Shown here: positions 26,600-37,079 of the stretch, in pieces
How positions within the stretch are numbered: the first letter of the stretch is position 1
Layout of the letters: every line of letters begins with the position of its first letter
Assembly (NCBI GenBank): GCA_965276665.1
Contig: OZ255620.1
Location: 1,550,001-1,614,000 of the forward strand
DNA length: 64,000 nt
Direction of reading: 5' to 3'
Origin: CAWGJC01 sp965276665
Lineage (GTDB): Bacteria; Pseudomonadota; Alphaproteobacteria; Acetobacterales; Acetobacteraceae
Position numbers and translations under genes: made by a program
Notes under the pieces: generated by a model
What the model was told of the DNA's origin: nothing
What the model saw: only the letters and a program-made list of their open reading frames with translations
Databases searched by the model: none

Positions 26600-27707
26600 G
26601 GGGCCCGGCAGTGCCGACGGTGGTGATCGCGGCGGGCGGGACCGGCGGGCATCTGTTCCCCGCGGAAGCGCTGGCCGAAGCGCTGATCGCGCGCGGGCAT
26701 CGCATCGTGCTGATGACGGACCGGCGCTCGACCGCGATCGACAGCGCGGTCTTCGCCAGCCGCGAGCGCATCGTGCTGCCCGGCGCCGGGCTGGTCGGGC
26801 GCGGGGCTCTGCGCAAGGTCGCCGGCACCGCTGCCCTGGCGGCCGGCACGCTGCGCGCGCGGCGCGAGCTGGCGCGGATCGCGCCCGCAATGGTGGTGGG
26901 CTTCGGCGGATACCCCTCGGTCGCGCCGGTGATGGCTGCTGCGATGCTGCGGCCGCGGCCGGCGATCATCCTGCATGAGCAGAATGCGGTGCTCGGCAGC
27001 GCCAATCGCTTCCTCGCCCGGCGCGCCGACCTGCTCGCGACGAGTTTCGCCGACACCGGCGACGTGCCGGCCGGCGTGCGCAGTTCCGTCACCGGCAATC
27101 CGGTGCGCCCGGCGATCCAGGCGCTCGCCGGGCGCGGGTATGCGGCGCCCGACGAGACGATCAATCTCCTTGTGCTCGGCGGCTCGCTCGGCGCGCGGGT
27201 GCTGAGCGATGTGGTGCCGCCGGCGCTCGCCAGCCTGCCGCCCGATCTGCGCGCGCGCATCGCGCTGGTGCAGCAGGCACGCGGGGAAGATGTCGCGCGG
27301 GTCCGGGCCGCCTATCACGGGGCCGGAATCACCGCCGAGATCGCGCCCTTCTTCGCCGATATCGCCGTGCTGCTCGACGCCGCGCATCTGGTGATCGCCC
27401 GCGCCGGGGCCTCCACCGTCGCCGAGATCGCGGTCGCCGGCAGGCCGGCGATCTTCATCCCGCTGCCGGTCTCGATCGGTCACGATCAGGGCCGCAACGC
27501 GCGCGCGCTGGAACAGGCCGGCGCCGCGGCGATCCTTCCGCAGGAGATGCTGACGGCGGCAAGCCTCTCAGCGCAGATCGGCGACATGCTCGCGGCGCCG
27601 GAACGGCTGGCGGCGGCCGCTTCTTCTGGCGCGTCGCTCGGCCGGCCGGATGCCGCGGCGGCGCTTGCAGATCTGGTCGAGGCTCGCATCGCGCAGGAGC
27701 AAGCGGC

Positions 27708-27711
<4 letters not shown>
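26596..27711 (+). CDS. murG: UDP-GlcNAc:lipid I N-acetylglucosaminyltransferase MurG
   Basis: MurG makes lipid II at the cytoplasmic face of the membrane. The 371-residue GT-B protein has the N-terminal AAGGTGGHLFPA glycine loop, GFGGYPSVAP, LHEQNAVLGSANR, the second-domain GGSLGAR, and RAGASTVAEIAVAGRPAIFIPLP. Start is a GTG at 26596 overlapping the ftsW stop. An ATG start is not available nearby in frame. The stop overlaps murC. Confidence 0.97.
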
Positions 27712-29143
<1,432 letters not shown>

Positions 29144-29147
<4 letters not shown>

Positions 29148-30073
29148 TGGCGGCGCAGGCTTTCGGCATTTCGCTTCCGGCGCTGCGCGGACGGGTGCAG
29201 GCTGGAGCGCCGCTCGCGCCGGTGACCTGGTTCCGCGTCGGCGGTGCGGCCGAGATCCTGGTACGGCCGGCAGATGACGCGGATCTCGCCGAGTTCCTGC
29301 GTGAGCTGCCACTCGATATTCCGGTCACCGCGATCGGCGCCGCCTCCAACCTCATCGTGCGCGATGGCGGCGTGAACGGCGTCGTCGTCCGGCTGATGCG
29401 CGGCTTCGGCATGGTCGCCGTCGAAGCGGACGGCATCGTCGCGGGCGCTGCGGCGCTCGACATGACGGTGGCCGAGCATGCCGCCGCGGCAGGACTTGCC
29501 GGGCTCGAATTCCTCTCCGGCATCCCGGGCGCGCTCGGCGGCGCGGTGGCGATGAATGCGGGCGCTTATGGCGGCGATATCGCGGAAGTGCTCGACTGGG
29601 TGGAGATCGTGACACGCTCGGGCGAGCGTCTGCGGCTTTCTTCGAGCGAGCTCGCCTTTGCCTATCGCCACACCAGCCTGCCGGCGGGCGGCATCGTGGT
29701 GCGGGCGCGGCTGCGGGCGCATCGCGGCGATCCGGCGGCGATCGCGGCGCGCGTCGCCGAAATCCGCGCCTCGCGAGAGGCGACGCAGCCGGTGCGCGCA
29801 CGCACCGGCGGCTCCACCTTCCGCAACCCACCCGACATGAAGGCGTGGGAGCTGATCGATGCCGCCGACTGCCGCGGTCTCGTCCGCGGCGGCGCGCAGG
29901 TGAGCGAGAAGCATTGCAATTTCCTCATCAATACCGGCAACGCGACCGCGGCCGATATCGAGGGGCTCGGCGAGGAAGTCCGTCGCCGCGTGCATGCGCG
30001 GACCGGCGTGACGCTCGACTGGGAGATCCGTCGCATCGGCGTTCCGGGCACGCGGCCCGAGGTGATCGCGTGA
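29144..30073 (+). CDS. murB: UDP-N-acetylenolpyruvoylglucosamine reductase MurB
   Basis: MurB is the FAD enzyme that makes UDP-MurNAc with NADPH. The protein has 309 residues. FAD-binding motifs are TWFRVGGAAEILVRPAD, IGAASNLIVRDGGVNGVV, and LEFLSGIPGALGGAVAMNAGAYGGD; the catalytic region has GGSTFRNP and SEKHCNFLINTGNATA. Ser in GSTFRNP is the expected proton donor. The YAYRH-type motif (FAYRHTSL) marks the short type I/IIa enzyme. Starts overlap murC; the GTG of ddl overlaps its stop. Confidence 0.97.
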
Positions 30074-30999
30074 CCCGCGTCGCGGTGCTCTATGGCGGCA
30101 TCTCGGCGGAGCGCGAGGTCTCGCTCTCCTCCGGCATGCAGGTCATCGCGGCGCTGCGCGCGCGCGGGTTCGACGTGTTGCCGGTGGAAGTCGGCGCCGA
30201 TCTCGCCGCGATGCTGCGCGCGCTCCAACCCGCGCGCGAGCCAAAACCGGATGTGGTGTTCAACGCGCTGCACGGGCGGTTCGGCGAGGACGGCACCATC
30301 CAGGGCATGCTCGACTGGATCGGCATTCCCTATACGCATTCCGGCGTGCGCGCTTCGGCGCTGGCGATCGACAAGGTGGCCGCGAAGGCGGTGTTCCGCG
30401 AGGCCGGGCTGCCGGTCGCGATCGGCCGGCTGGTCGACATGGACGAATTGGAAGCCGCGGACCCGCTGCCGCTGCCCTACGTGATCAAGCCGTTCAACGA
30501 GGGCTCCTCGGTCGGCGTCGAGATCATGCGCGCCGGCGGCAATCGCCGCGCCGAGGTCGCGCGCAACTGGCGGTTCGGACGGCAGGCGCTGGTCGAGGAA
30601 TACGTCCCCGGCCGCGAGCTGACGGTCGGCGTCATGGCGGATCGCGCGCTGCTGGTGACCGAGATCACTGCCGCCACCGGGTTCTACGATTACGATGCGA
30701 AATACGCGGAAGGCGGCTCCTCGCACGTGCTGCCGGCGCGCGTGCATCCGGAGGCGCGCGACCGGGCGCTCGAGATCGCGCGCGCCGCCTATCGCGCGCT
30801 CGGGTGCCGCGGCGCGTCACGCGCCGATTTCCGCTACGACGACACGGCCGGCGAGCCTGGCCGGCTCGTGCTGCTGGAGATGAACACGCAACCGGGGCTG
30901 ACGCCGACATCGCTGCTGCCCGAACAGGCGGCGCATCTCGGCATGGATTTCGGCTCCCTGTGCACTTGGATGGTGGAGCACGCGCAATGCCGCGCGTGA
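30070..30999 (+). CDS. ddl: D-alanine--D-alanine ligase
   Basis: Makes D-Ala-D-Ala for MurF. The 309-residue ATP-grasp protein has VLYGGISAEREVSLSSG, NALHGRFGEDGTIQG, the nucleotide-binding VIKPFNEGSSVGVEI, and the metal/active-site LEMNTQPGLTPTSLLPEQA. The usual start is a GTG overlapping the murB stop. Its last ten codons, WMVEHAQCRA, and stop are encoded by the first copy of a 32-bp tandem triplication, so two untranslated duplicates of the gene end lie before ftsQ. Confidence 0.97.
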   Translation: MTRVAVLYGGISAEREVSLSSGMQVIAALRARGFDVLPVEVGADLAAMLRALQPAREPKPDVVFNALHGRFGEDGTIQGMLDWIGIPYTHSGVRASALAIDKVAAKAVFREAGLPVAIGRLVDMDELEAADPLPLPYVIKPFNEGSSVGVEIMRAGGNRRAEVARNWRFGRQALVEEYVPGRELTVGVMADRALLVTEITAATGFYDYDAKYAEGGSSHVLPARVHPEARDRALEIARAAYRALGCRGASRADFRYDDTAGEPGRLVLLEMNTQPGLTPTSLLPEQAAHLGMDFGSLCTWMVEHAQCRA

Positions 31000-31064
31000 C
31001 GATGGTGGAGCACGCGCAATGCCGCGCGTGACGATGGTGGAGCACGCGCAATGCCGCGCGTGAC
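30969..31064 (+). repeat. Three perfect 32-bp tandem copies over the ddl stop
   Basis: Copies 30969-31000, 31001-31032 and 31033-31064 are identical. Copy 1 carries the last codons and TGA of ddl. Copies 2 and 3 fill the ddl-ftsQ gap up to nine bases before the ftsQ ATG. Without them ddl and ftsQ would be about 10 bases apart. Confidence 0.98.
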
Positions 31065-31073
31065 ACAATCCGC

Positions 31074-31931
31074 ATGAAGAAGCGCTCGGGCAGCATCGTG
31101 CCGAGCAATGCGCGCGAGCGCCCGGCGCGCTGGCGGCTGATGCTGCGCCGGCAGCGCCGCCTGCTGCGGCCGGCTGCCTGGGGTGTTGCGGGCTTCGCCG
31201 CCGTGCTGGTCGTCACCACGTTATGGCACCAGCTGCAACCGGGCGGTTCGCTGGTGAGCCTGCGCGAGCGGCTCGGCGACGCCGCCGACATGCGGGTGAA
31301 ATCCGTGGTCGTCGAGGGCCGCGCCAACACGCCGGAGCCGCTGCTGCGCGCGGCGATCGGCGTGGCGCCCGGCGACCCGATCCTCGGCTATTCTGTGGCC
31401 GCCGCGCGGGCGCGGATCGAGACGCTCTCCTTCGTCGAGCACGCCTCGGTGTCGCGCGAATTGCCCGGCACGATCCGTGTCGTTCTCACCGAGCGCCGCC
31501 CGTTCGCGGTCTGGCAGCATGATGGCAAATTCCAACTGATCGGCCGTGACGGGCAGGTCGTCGCGGACCAGAATCTCGCCGCCTATGCCGGACTGCCGCT
31601 AGTCGTCGGCGACGGTGCGCCGGCGCACGCGGCGGCGCTGCTCGATCTGGTGGCGCAGCAGCCGGTGCTGCAATCGCGCATCTCCGCCGTGGTGCGCGTC
31701 GGCGACCGGCGATGGAATCTCAGTCTTCACAACGGCACCGACGTGCTGCTGCCGGAAGGCGCGGACGCCGCGGCGATCACCCGGCTGATGGCGCTCCAGC
31801 AGGACCACGCACTGCTCGACCGGCCGCTCGCGGTGATCGACATGCGCCTGCCCGACCGCCTGGTGCTGCGTCCGCGCAGCGAGCAGGCGGCCCCACTCGC
31901 CCCCTTGACAGGCACGAGGCGTCCGACATGA
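31074..31931 (+). CDS. ftsQ: Cell division protein FtsQ
   Basis: A bitopic inner-membrane protein of 285 residues that joins FtsB/FtsL to the divisome. It has a basic cytosolic tail, one membrane helix (about 37-52), and a POTRA domain starting near residue 70 (VKSVVVEGRANTPEPLLRAAIG). The FtsQ beta domain follows (VVLTERRPFAVWQ; LIGRDGQVV). The ATG is nine bases after the 32-bp triplication; no strong ribosome site is seen before it, so translation may rely on the coupled message. The stop overlaps ftsA. Confidence 0.94.
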   Translation: MKKRSGSIVPSNARERPARWRLMLRRQRRLLRPAAWGVAGFAAVLVVTTLWHQLQPGGSLVSLRERLGDAADMRVKSVVVEGRANTPEPLLRAAIGVAPGDPILGYSVAAARARIETLSFVEHASVSRELPGTIRVVLTERRPFAVWQHDGKFQLIGRDGQVVADQNLAAYAGLPLVVGDGAPAHAAALLDLVAQQPVLQSRISAVVRVGDRRWNLSLHNGTDVLLPEGADAAAITRLMALQQDHALLDRPLAVIDMRLPDRLVLRPRSEQAAPLAPLTGTRRPT

Positions 31932-33247
31932 ACGACATGTCCCCGCGCCGCCCGACTTCCCGGGCCGGCCTGCCGCCGCCCGCGGAGCCCGAGGCGCCGG
32001 CGCGCCATCGTGCGCTTCGCAGCGGCCCGTTCGGCGTGCTCGATATCGGCACGACGAAGATCGCCTGCCTGATCGGCCGCTGCGAGAGTGACGGCACGCT
32101 GCGTGTGCTCGGCTTCGGCTGGCAGAAGGGCCGCGGCGTGCGCAGCGGCGGCATCACCGACCTCGAGGAGGCGGAGCGGGCGATCCGCGCCGCCGTGGCG
32201 CAGGCCGAGGACATGGCCGACACGCATCTGCGCAACGTCACCGTCAATCTCTCCTGCGGCGCGCCGGAAAGCCGGCTGTTCAACGTGCAATGGCCGGTCG
32301 GCGGCCGCGCGGTCACCGAAGCCGATGTCAAGCGTGTGGTGCAGGAAGGCCGCGCGCGCGCGATCAGTGAGGGGCGCGAGATCATCCACACCCTCCCCGT
32401 CTCCTTCGCGGTGGACGAGACGAGCGGCGTCGGCGATCCGCGCGGGCTGCATTGCGACACGCTCACCACGCGGCTCCACATCATCGACGCCGCCGGCACC
32501 GCGCTGCGCAATCTCTCAGCGACGATCGCGCGCTGCGATCTCGACATCGCGGAGCTGGTCTCCGCGCCGATGGCGGCCGGACTCGCGACCCTGGTCGATG
32601 ACGAGCGCGAGCTCGGCTCGATCCTGATCGACATGGGCGGCGGCACGACCAGCATCGGCGTGTTCGCGGAGAACCAGCTGCTGCATGCGGCGATGCTGCC
32701 GATCGGCGGCGAGCACGTGACCAGCGACATCGCGCGCATGCTCTCGACCACGCGCGCCGCCGCCGAGCGGTTCAAGACGCTCTACGGCAATGCGCAATCG
32801 AGCCCGGACGACGAGCACGAGCTGCTGACCGTGCCGCTCGTCGGCGAGGAGGACCATCAATATTCACGAGTGCCGCGCAGCATGGTGGTGAACATCATCC
32901 GCCCGCGCCTGGAGGAAACCTTCGAGCTGGTGCGCGACCGGCTGGAAGGCGCCGGGCTCGGCCGCGCCGCGACCACAAGGATCGTGCTGACCGGCGGCGC
33001 GAGCCAGCTCGCCGGGGCCCGCGAGCTCGCGCAGAAGATCCTCGACCGCAACGTGCGCACCGGCCGCCCCGCCGGCCTGCGCGGCCTGCCTGACGCGGCG
33101 GCGACGCCCGCTTTCGCCACCTCGGCCGGTCTGCTCGCCTGGGCCGCCGGAGACGGCCGCTCGCTGACCGACATCGATCTCGGCGCGCCGGACCGCCCAC
33201 GCGGTCCGCTGGGCTGGATCATCGCGTTCCTGAGGGACCGCATGTGA
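31928..33247 (+). CDS. ftsA: Cell division protein FtsA
   Basis: An actin-like ATPase of 439 residues that tethers FtsZ to the membrane. The first 36 residues are a Pro-rich tail. The ATPase core then starts with FGVLDIGTTKIACLIG (phosphate 1), with LIDMGGGTTSIGVF (phosphate 2) and VLTGGASQLAGARELA (adenosine). It ends with an amphipathic GWIIAFLRDRM, the usual membrane-targeting helix. The ATG overlaps the ftsQ stop. ftsZ follows after an 85-base gap, which may hold its own promoter. Confidence 0.96.
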   Translation: MNDMSPRRPTSRAGLPPPAEPEAPARHRALRSGPFGVLDIGTTKIACLIGRCESDGTLRVLGFGWQKGRGVRSGGITDLEEAERAIRAAVAQAEDMADTHLRNVTVNLSCGAPESRLFNVQWPVGGRAVTEADVKRVVQEGRARAISEGREIIHTLPVSFAVDETSGVGDPRGLHCDTLTTRLHIIDAAGTALRNLSATIARCDLDIAELVSAPMAAGLATLVDDERELGSILIDMGGGTTSIGVFAENQLLHAAMLPIGGEHVTSDIARMLSTTRAAAERFKTLYGNAQSSPDDEHELLTVPLVGEEDHQYSRVPRSMVVNIIRPRLEETFELVRDRLEGAGLGRAATTRIVLTGGASQLAGARELAQKILDRNVRTGRPAGLRGLPDAAATPAFATSAGLLAWAAGDGRSLTDIDLGAPDRPRGPLGWIIAFLRDRM

Positions 33248-33332
33248 TGCGCCGAAGAACGCCCGGACACCGCGATGTGCGCGCTGTCCGTCCCTCCACC
33301 GAACCCGCAATTCCCGCAGGGAGAACCGCCAG

Positions 33333-34892
33333 ATGACCCTGAACCTGACCATTCCTAAGACCATGCACACCGATTTCACGCCGCGCATCACCGTGGTCGG
33401 CGTTGGCGGCGGCGGCACCAACGCGGTCGACAACATGATCGCGCTCAATCTGCAGGGCGTCGATTTCGTGGTCGCCAATACCGACGCGCAGCAATTGATG
33501 AACAGCCGGTCGGACCGCCGCATCCAGCTTGGCCCGCATCTGACCCAGGGTCTCGGCGCCGGCGCCAAGCCGGAGATCGGCCGCGCCGCGGCGGAAGAGG
33601 CGGCGGACGAACTGTCCCGCCATCTGGACGGCTCGCACATGGTGTTCATCACCGCCGGCATGGGTGGCGGCACCGGCACGGGTGCGGCGCCGGTGATCGC
33701 GCGGATGGCGCGCGAGCGCGGCATCCTGACCGTGGGCGTGGTGACCAAGCCATTCACCTTCGAGGGCGTGCGCCGCGCGCGCTCGGCGGATGCCGGCATC
33801 ACCGAGCTGCAGCAATATGTCGACACGCTGATCGTCATCCCGAACCAGAACCTCTTCCGCCTCGCCAATGAGCGCACCGGCTGGAAGGAGGCGTTCAAGA
33901 TGGCCGACCACGTTCTCTACATGGGCGTGCGCGGCGTCACCGACCTGATGGTGGCGCCCGGCCTGGTCAATCTCGACTTCGCCGACATCCGCACCGTGAT
34001 GGCGGAGATGGGCAAGGCGATGATGGGGACCGGCGAGGCGGAGGGCGAGAACCGCGCGATCCGCGCCGCCGAGGCGGCGATCAGCAACCCGCTGCTCGAG
34101 GACACCAGCATGGCGGGCGCGCGGGGCCTGCTGATCAACATCACCGGCGGCGAGGATATGACGCTGTTCGAGGTGGATGCCGCAGCCAACCGCATCCGCG
34201 AGGAAGTGGCGGAGGATGCGAACATCATCTTCGGCTCCGCGGTGGATGACAGCATCGCCGGCCGAGTGCGCGTCTCCGTCGTCGCGACGGGCATCGACAC
34301 GCCGGAGCACGCCAGCGCGGATGGCGAGATGCCGCGGCCCAAGCTCGTCGCCGTCGGCGGCGGCCAGATGCCGGTGCCCACCATGCCGATGGTCGCGATG
34401 ACGCCAATGGAGATGGCCGAGCCGATGGCCGCCGCGGTGATGCCGCTGCCCACCGCGCGGGCGCCGATGCCGGCCTTCGCGCCTGCGCCGGTGCCTATGC
34501 CGATGCAGCAGCCGGCGCAGCGGATGCAGCCCGCCGCCGAGGCCCCTGCCGCCTATCCGCCGCCGCCGCTCGCCCAACAGCACGCCCCGCAGATGCAGGC
34601 GATGCCGGCGCAGGCGCCGCGCAACGGCGGTTTGTTCAACGAGGCACCGGCCGCCGCTCCGTCGGCGGAGCCGAAAGTGCCGCCGCGTCCCCGCGTCAAC
34701 CTGTTCCAGGCGGTGACCGGCGCGCTGATCGGCGGACGTGGCGCCCCGGCGGCGCAGCCGGCCGAGCCGCCGCGCGCCGAACCGGGCTTCACCCCGGCCG
34801 CGCGGGTGGAGCAGGCTCCGTCCGTCCGTCCGGCGCCCCCCGAGGAGATGGGACTCGATATCCCGGCCTTCCTGCGCCGGCAGTCTTCCTGA
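33333..34892 (+). CDS. ftsZ: Cell division GTPase FtsZ
   Basis: The tubulin homologue that forms the Z ring. The protein has 519 residues. The GTP signature GGGTGTG is at residues 111-117, the synergy-loop region FADIRTVM is present, and the globular domain ends near 320. A long Pro/Met/Ala-rich linker follows (about 325-495), as in many alphaproteobacteria. The C-terminal peptide LDIPAFLRRQ binds FtsA. Its ATG has a GGGAGAA ribosome site. A GC hairpin lies 18 bases after the stop. Confidence 0.98.
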   Translation: MTLNLTIPKTMHTDFTPRITVVGVGGGGTNAVDNMIALNLQGVDFVVANTDAQQLMNSRSDRRIQLGPHLTQGLGAGAKPEIGRAAAEEAADELSRHLDGSHMVFITAGMGGGTGTGAAPVIARMARERGILTVGVVTKPFTFEGVRRARSADAGITELQQYVDTLIVIPNQNLFRLANERTGWKEAFKMADHVLYMGVRGVTDLMVAPGLVNLDFADIRTVMAEMGKAMMGTGEAEGENRAIRAAEAAISNPLLEDTSMAGARGLLINITGGEDMTLFEVDAAANRIREEVAEDANIIFGSAVDDSIAGRVRVSVVATGIDTPEHASADGEMPRPKLVAVGGGQMPVPTMPMVAMTPMEMAEPMAAAVMPLPTARAPMPAFAPAPVPMPMQQPAQRMQPAAEAPAAYPPPPLAQQHAPQMQAMPAQAPRNGGLFNEAPAAAPSAEPKVPPRPRVNLFQAVTGALIGGRGAPAAQPAEPPRAEPGFTPAARVEQAPSVRPAPPEEMGLDIPAFLRRQSS

Positions 34893-34910
34893 ACGGTTCC
34901 GAACACGGTG

Positions 34911-34938
34911 CGGCCGTCGGTCACACGACCGGCGGCCG
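34911..34938 (+). terminator. GC-rich stem-loop after ftsZ
   Basis: A 12-bp stem (one G-U) with an ACAC loop lies 18 bases after the ftsZ stop. No U-tract follows, so termination is only possible, perhaps with Rho. Otherwise it could be an mRNA-stabilising or processing hairpin between ftsZ and lpxC. Confidence 0.5.
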
Positions 34939-35103
34939 GCTGCGATCAAGGCGCGTCATTTCTTACAAGATCAGCAGTTTGTGGCCGAAACATCCGGCAA
35001 CAATCATTGACTCGCACTGGTGAGTCGCCCTCCCGTAAGTTGGCCTTCATCGAGTTCCGGCAACGCCGTCAGGCATCCGGACGGCACAGCGACACGGGAT
35101 CTC

Positions 35104-36120
35104 ATGGACGGATTGGAGCCCTTTTCTCTCGACGTGATGGCCGCGCGGCAGCAGACGCTGCGGATGCCGATCTCCTGCGTCGGGCATGGGCTGCATTCCG
35201 GGGTGCGGGTGACACTGACCCTCCGCCCCGCCGACATCGACACCGGGATCGTGTTCCGGCGCAGCGATCTCGGTCTCGACATTCCCGCCCGCTACGATCA
35301 CGTGATCGACACGCGGCTCTGCACGGTGATCGGCCTGGATGGCGGCCGGACCGCACGGGTCGGTACGGTCGAGCACGTCATGGCGGCGCTCGCCGGCGCA
35401 GGGATCACCAACGCGGTCGTCGAGCTGAACGGGCCGGAAGTGCCGGTGCTGGACGGCTCGGCCTCTCCCTTCCTGTTCCTGATCGACTGCGCCGGCGTCG
35501 CGGTTCAGGAAGCGCCCTGCCGCGCGATCGCGGTGCGTCGCCGCGTGCGGGTGACGGAGGGCGATGCCTTCGCGGAGTTGCGCCCCACGAAGCCGGAAGG
35601 CGCCGGGCTCGATCTGGCGATCTCCATCGCCTTCGAGGCGGCGGCGATCGGGCGGCAGGCGCTGAGCCTGTCGCTCAACCAGGCGAGCTTCCGCCGGGAG
35701 CTCGCGCAATCCCGCACCTTCACGCTCCGCTCCGAGATCGACCACCTGCGCGAGGCCGGCTTGGCTCGCGGCGGCAGCCTCGACAACGCGGTGGTGGTGG
35801 ACGGCGCCAAGGTGCTCAACCCGGCGGGGCTGCGCTGCAAGGACGAGTTCGTCCGCCACAAGATGCTGGATGCGGTGGGCGATCTCGCGCTGGCCGGTCT
35901 CGCGATCCAGGGCCGCTTCGTCGGACATCGCTCCGGCCATGCTCTCAACAACCGGCTTCTCCATGCGCTGTTCGCCCAGCCGGATGCTTTCGCGCCCGTC
36001 GAGAGGGAATTCGCTGGCTGGTCGGGCCAGACTGGCAGTGCCGAGCCCAGCCATGCCGAGACCAGTGCTGCGGAGACCCGTGTTGCCCGGACCCGGCACA
36101 AGATGCAGGCAGCGGTCTGA
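35104..36120 (+). CDS. lpxC: UDP-3-O-acyl-N-acetylglucosamine deacetylase LpxC
   Basis: The committed, zinc-dependent step of lipid A synthesis. Family blocks are present: TLRMPISCVGHGLHSG at the start, VGTVEHVMAALAG with the first zinc His, NGPEVPVLDGSASPF, the catalytic region KDEFVRHKMLDAVGDLALAG with a zinc His and Asp, and GHRSGHALNNRL. The ATG at 35104 is preferred; GTG 35020 would add 28 low-complexity residues, and ATG 35137 is also possible. The C-terminus carries about 40 extra polar residues. A TTGACT at 35007 could be a -35 element. Confidence 0.94.
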   Translation: MDGLEPFSLDVMAARQQTLRMPISCVGHGLHSGVRVTLTLRPADIDTGIVFRRSDLGLDIPARYDHVIDTRLCTVIGLDGGRTARVGTVEHVMAALAGAGITNAVVELNGPEVPVLDGSASPFLFLIDCAGVAVQEAPCRAIAVRRRVRVTEGDAFAELRPTKPEGAGLDLAISIAFEAAAIGRQALSLSLNQASFRRELAQSRTFTLRSEIDHLREAGLARGGSLDNAVVVDGAKVLNPAGLRCKDEFVRHKMLDAVGDLALAGLAIQGRFVGHRSGHALNNRLLHALFAQPDAFAPVEREFAGWSGQTGSAEPSHAETSAAETRVARTRHKMQAAV

Positions 36121-36181
36121 GCGGCGCGCCGCTTCGCTTCCGCGCGCCGGGTTGCTATAAGGCCGCTCTCTCCAGCGCGCG

Positions 36182-37054
36182 ATGAGGCCGATGCGACTAC
36201 CGCGATTCCTGTTCCTGGCGACCCTCCCGCTTCTCGCGGGATGCCAGACATTGAGCTCGCTCGTTCCCTGGAACAGCGATCCCAACGCGTTGAAGACGTC
36301 GAACAAAGACCCCTCCAACATTCCCGTCGAGCAGCTCTACAATAACGGCGTCGATGCGCTGAACCAGCACCGCTACACCACGGCGGCGCGGCAGTTCGAC
36401 CTCGTCGAGCAGTACTATCCCTATTCGTCCTGGGCGGTGAACGCGCAGCTGATGGAAGGCTACGCGCAATATCTGCAGAACCAGTACACGCCGGCGATCG
36501 GCGCGCTCGACCGCTTCATCCAGCTGCATCCGGCGCACCGGGACATCGCCTATGCTTATTACCTCCGCGCGCTCTGCTATTACGAGCAGATCGCCGATAT
36601 CGAGCGCGACCAGAAAGATACGGTGCAGGCGATGCAGGCGCTGCAGGAGGTGGTGAACCGCTTTCCCGACAGCGCCTATGGCCGCGACGCTCGGCTGAAA
36701 ATCGATCTCTGCCGCGACCATCTTGCCGGCAAGGAGATGGAAGTCGGCCGGTGGTACGAGGGTCAGCATCTCTACACGGCGGCGATCGGCCGCTATCAGC
36801 GCGTGGTGGACGATTTCCAGACCACCAACCACACGCCCGAGGCGCTCTATCGCCTGACCATGATCTATCTCCGGCTCGGTCTGCCGAGCGAGGCGAAACG
36901 CACCGCATCCGTGCTCGGATACAATTATCCGGGCAGCCAGTGGTATGCGGACACCTACCGCCAGCTCGCGAGCGACGGGCAGGCACCGCCAGTGCCGGGG
37001 CCCGGCGGCAGCCAGCCGGGCTTCCTGTCGCGCAGCATCGACTGGATTTTCTAG
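36182..37054 (+). CDS. bamD: Outer-membrane assembly lipoprotein BamD
   Basis: An essential BAM-complex lipoprotein that works with BamA to insert outer-membrane beta-barrels. The protein has 290 residues: a signal peptide with lipobox LAGC (Cys21), then TPR repeats starting LYNNGVDALNQHRYTTAARQFDLVEQYYPYSSWA, DIAYAYYLRALCYYEQI and HTPEALYRLTMIYLRLG. ATG 36182 is used, and a second ATG nine bases on (36191) also gives a normal signal peptide. The position between lpxC and recN is standard in alphaproteobacteria. Confidence 0.96.
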   Translation: MRPMRLPRFLFLATLPLLAGCQTLSSLVPWNSDPNALKTSNKDPSNIPVEQLYNNGVDALNQHRYTTAARQFDLVEQYYPYSSWAVNAQLMEGYAQYLQNQYTPAIGALDRFIQLHPAHRDIAYAYYLRALCYYEQIADIERDQKDTVQAMQALQEVVNRFPDSAYGRDARLKIDLCRDHLAGKEMEVGRWYEGQHLYTAAIGRYQRVVDDFQTTNHTPEALYRLTMIYLRLGLPSEAKRTASVLGYNYPGSQWYADTYRQLASDGQAPPVPGPGGSQPGFLSRSIDWIF

Positions 37055-37079
37055 AAACCAGACAGGTTCCGCCGCATCG

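Noticed and set aside
30969..31064. Considered as a CRISPR array
   Set aside because: The copies are directly adjacent with no spacers; it is a plain tandem repeat.
35020..35103. N-terminal extension of LpxC from GTG 35020
   Set aside because: The added residues are Ser/Pro-rich without homology; LpxC homology starts well downstream.
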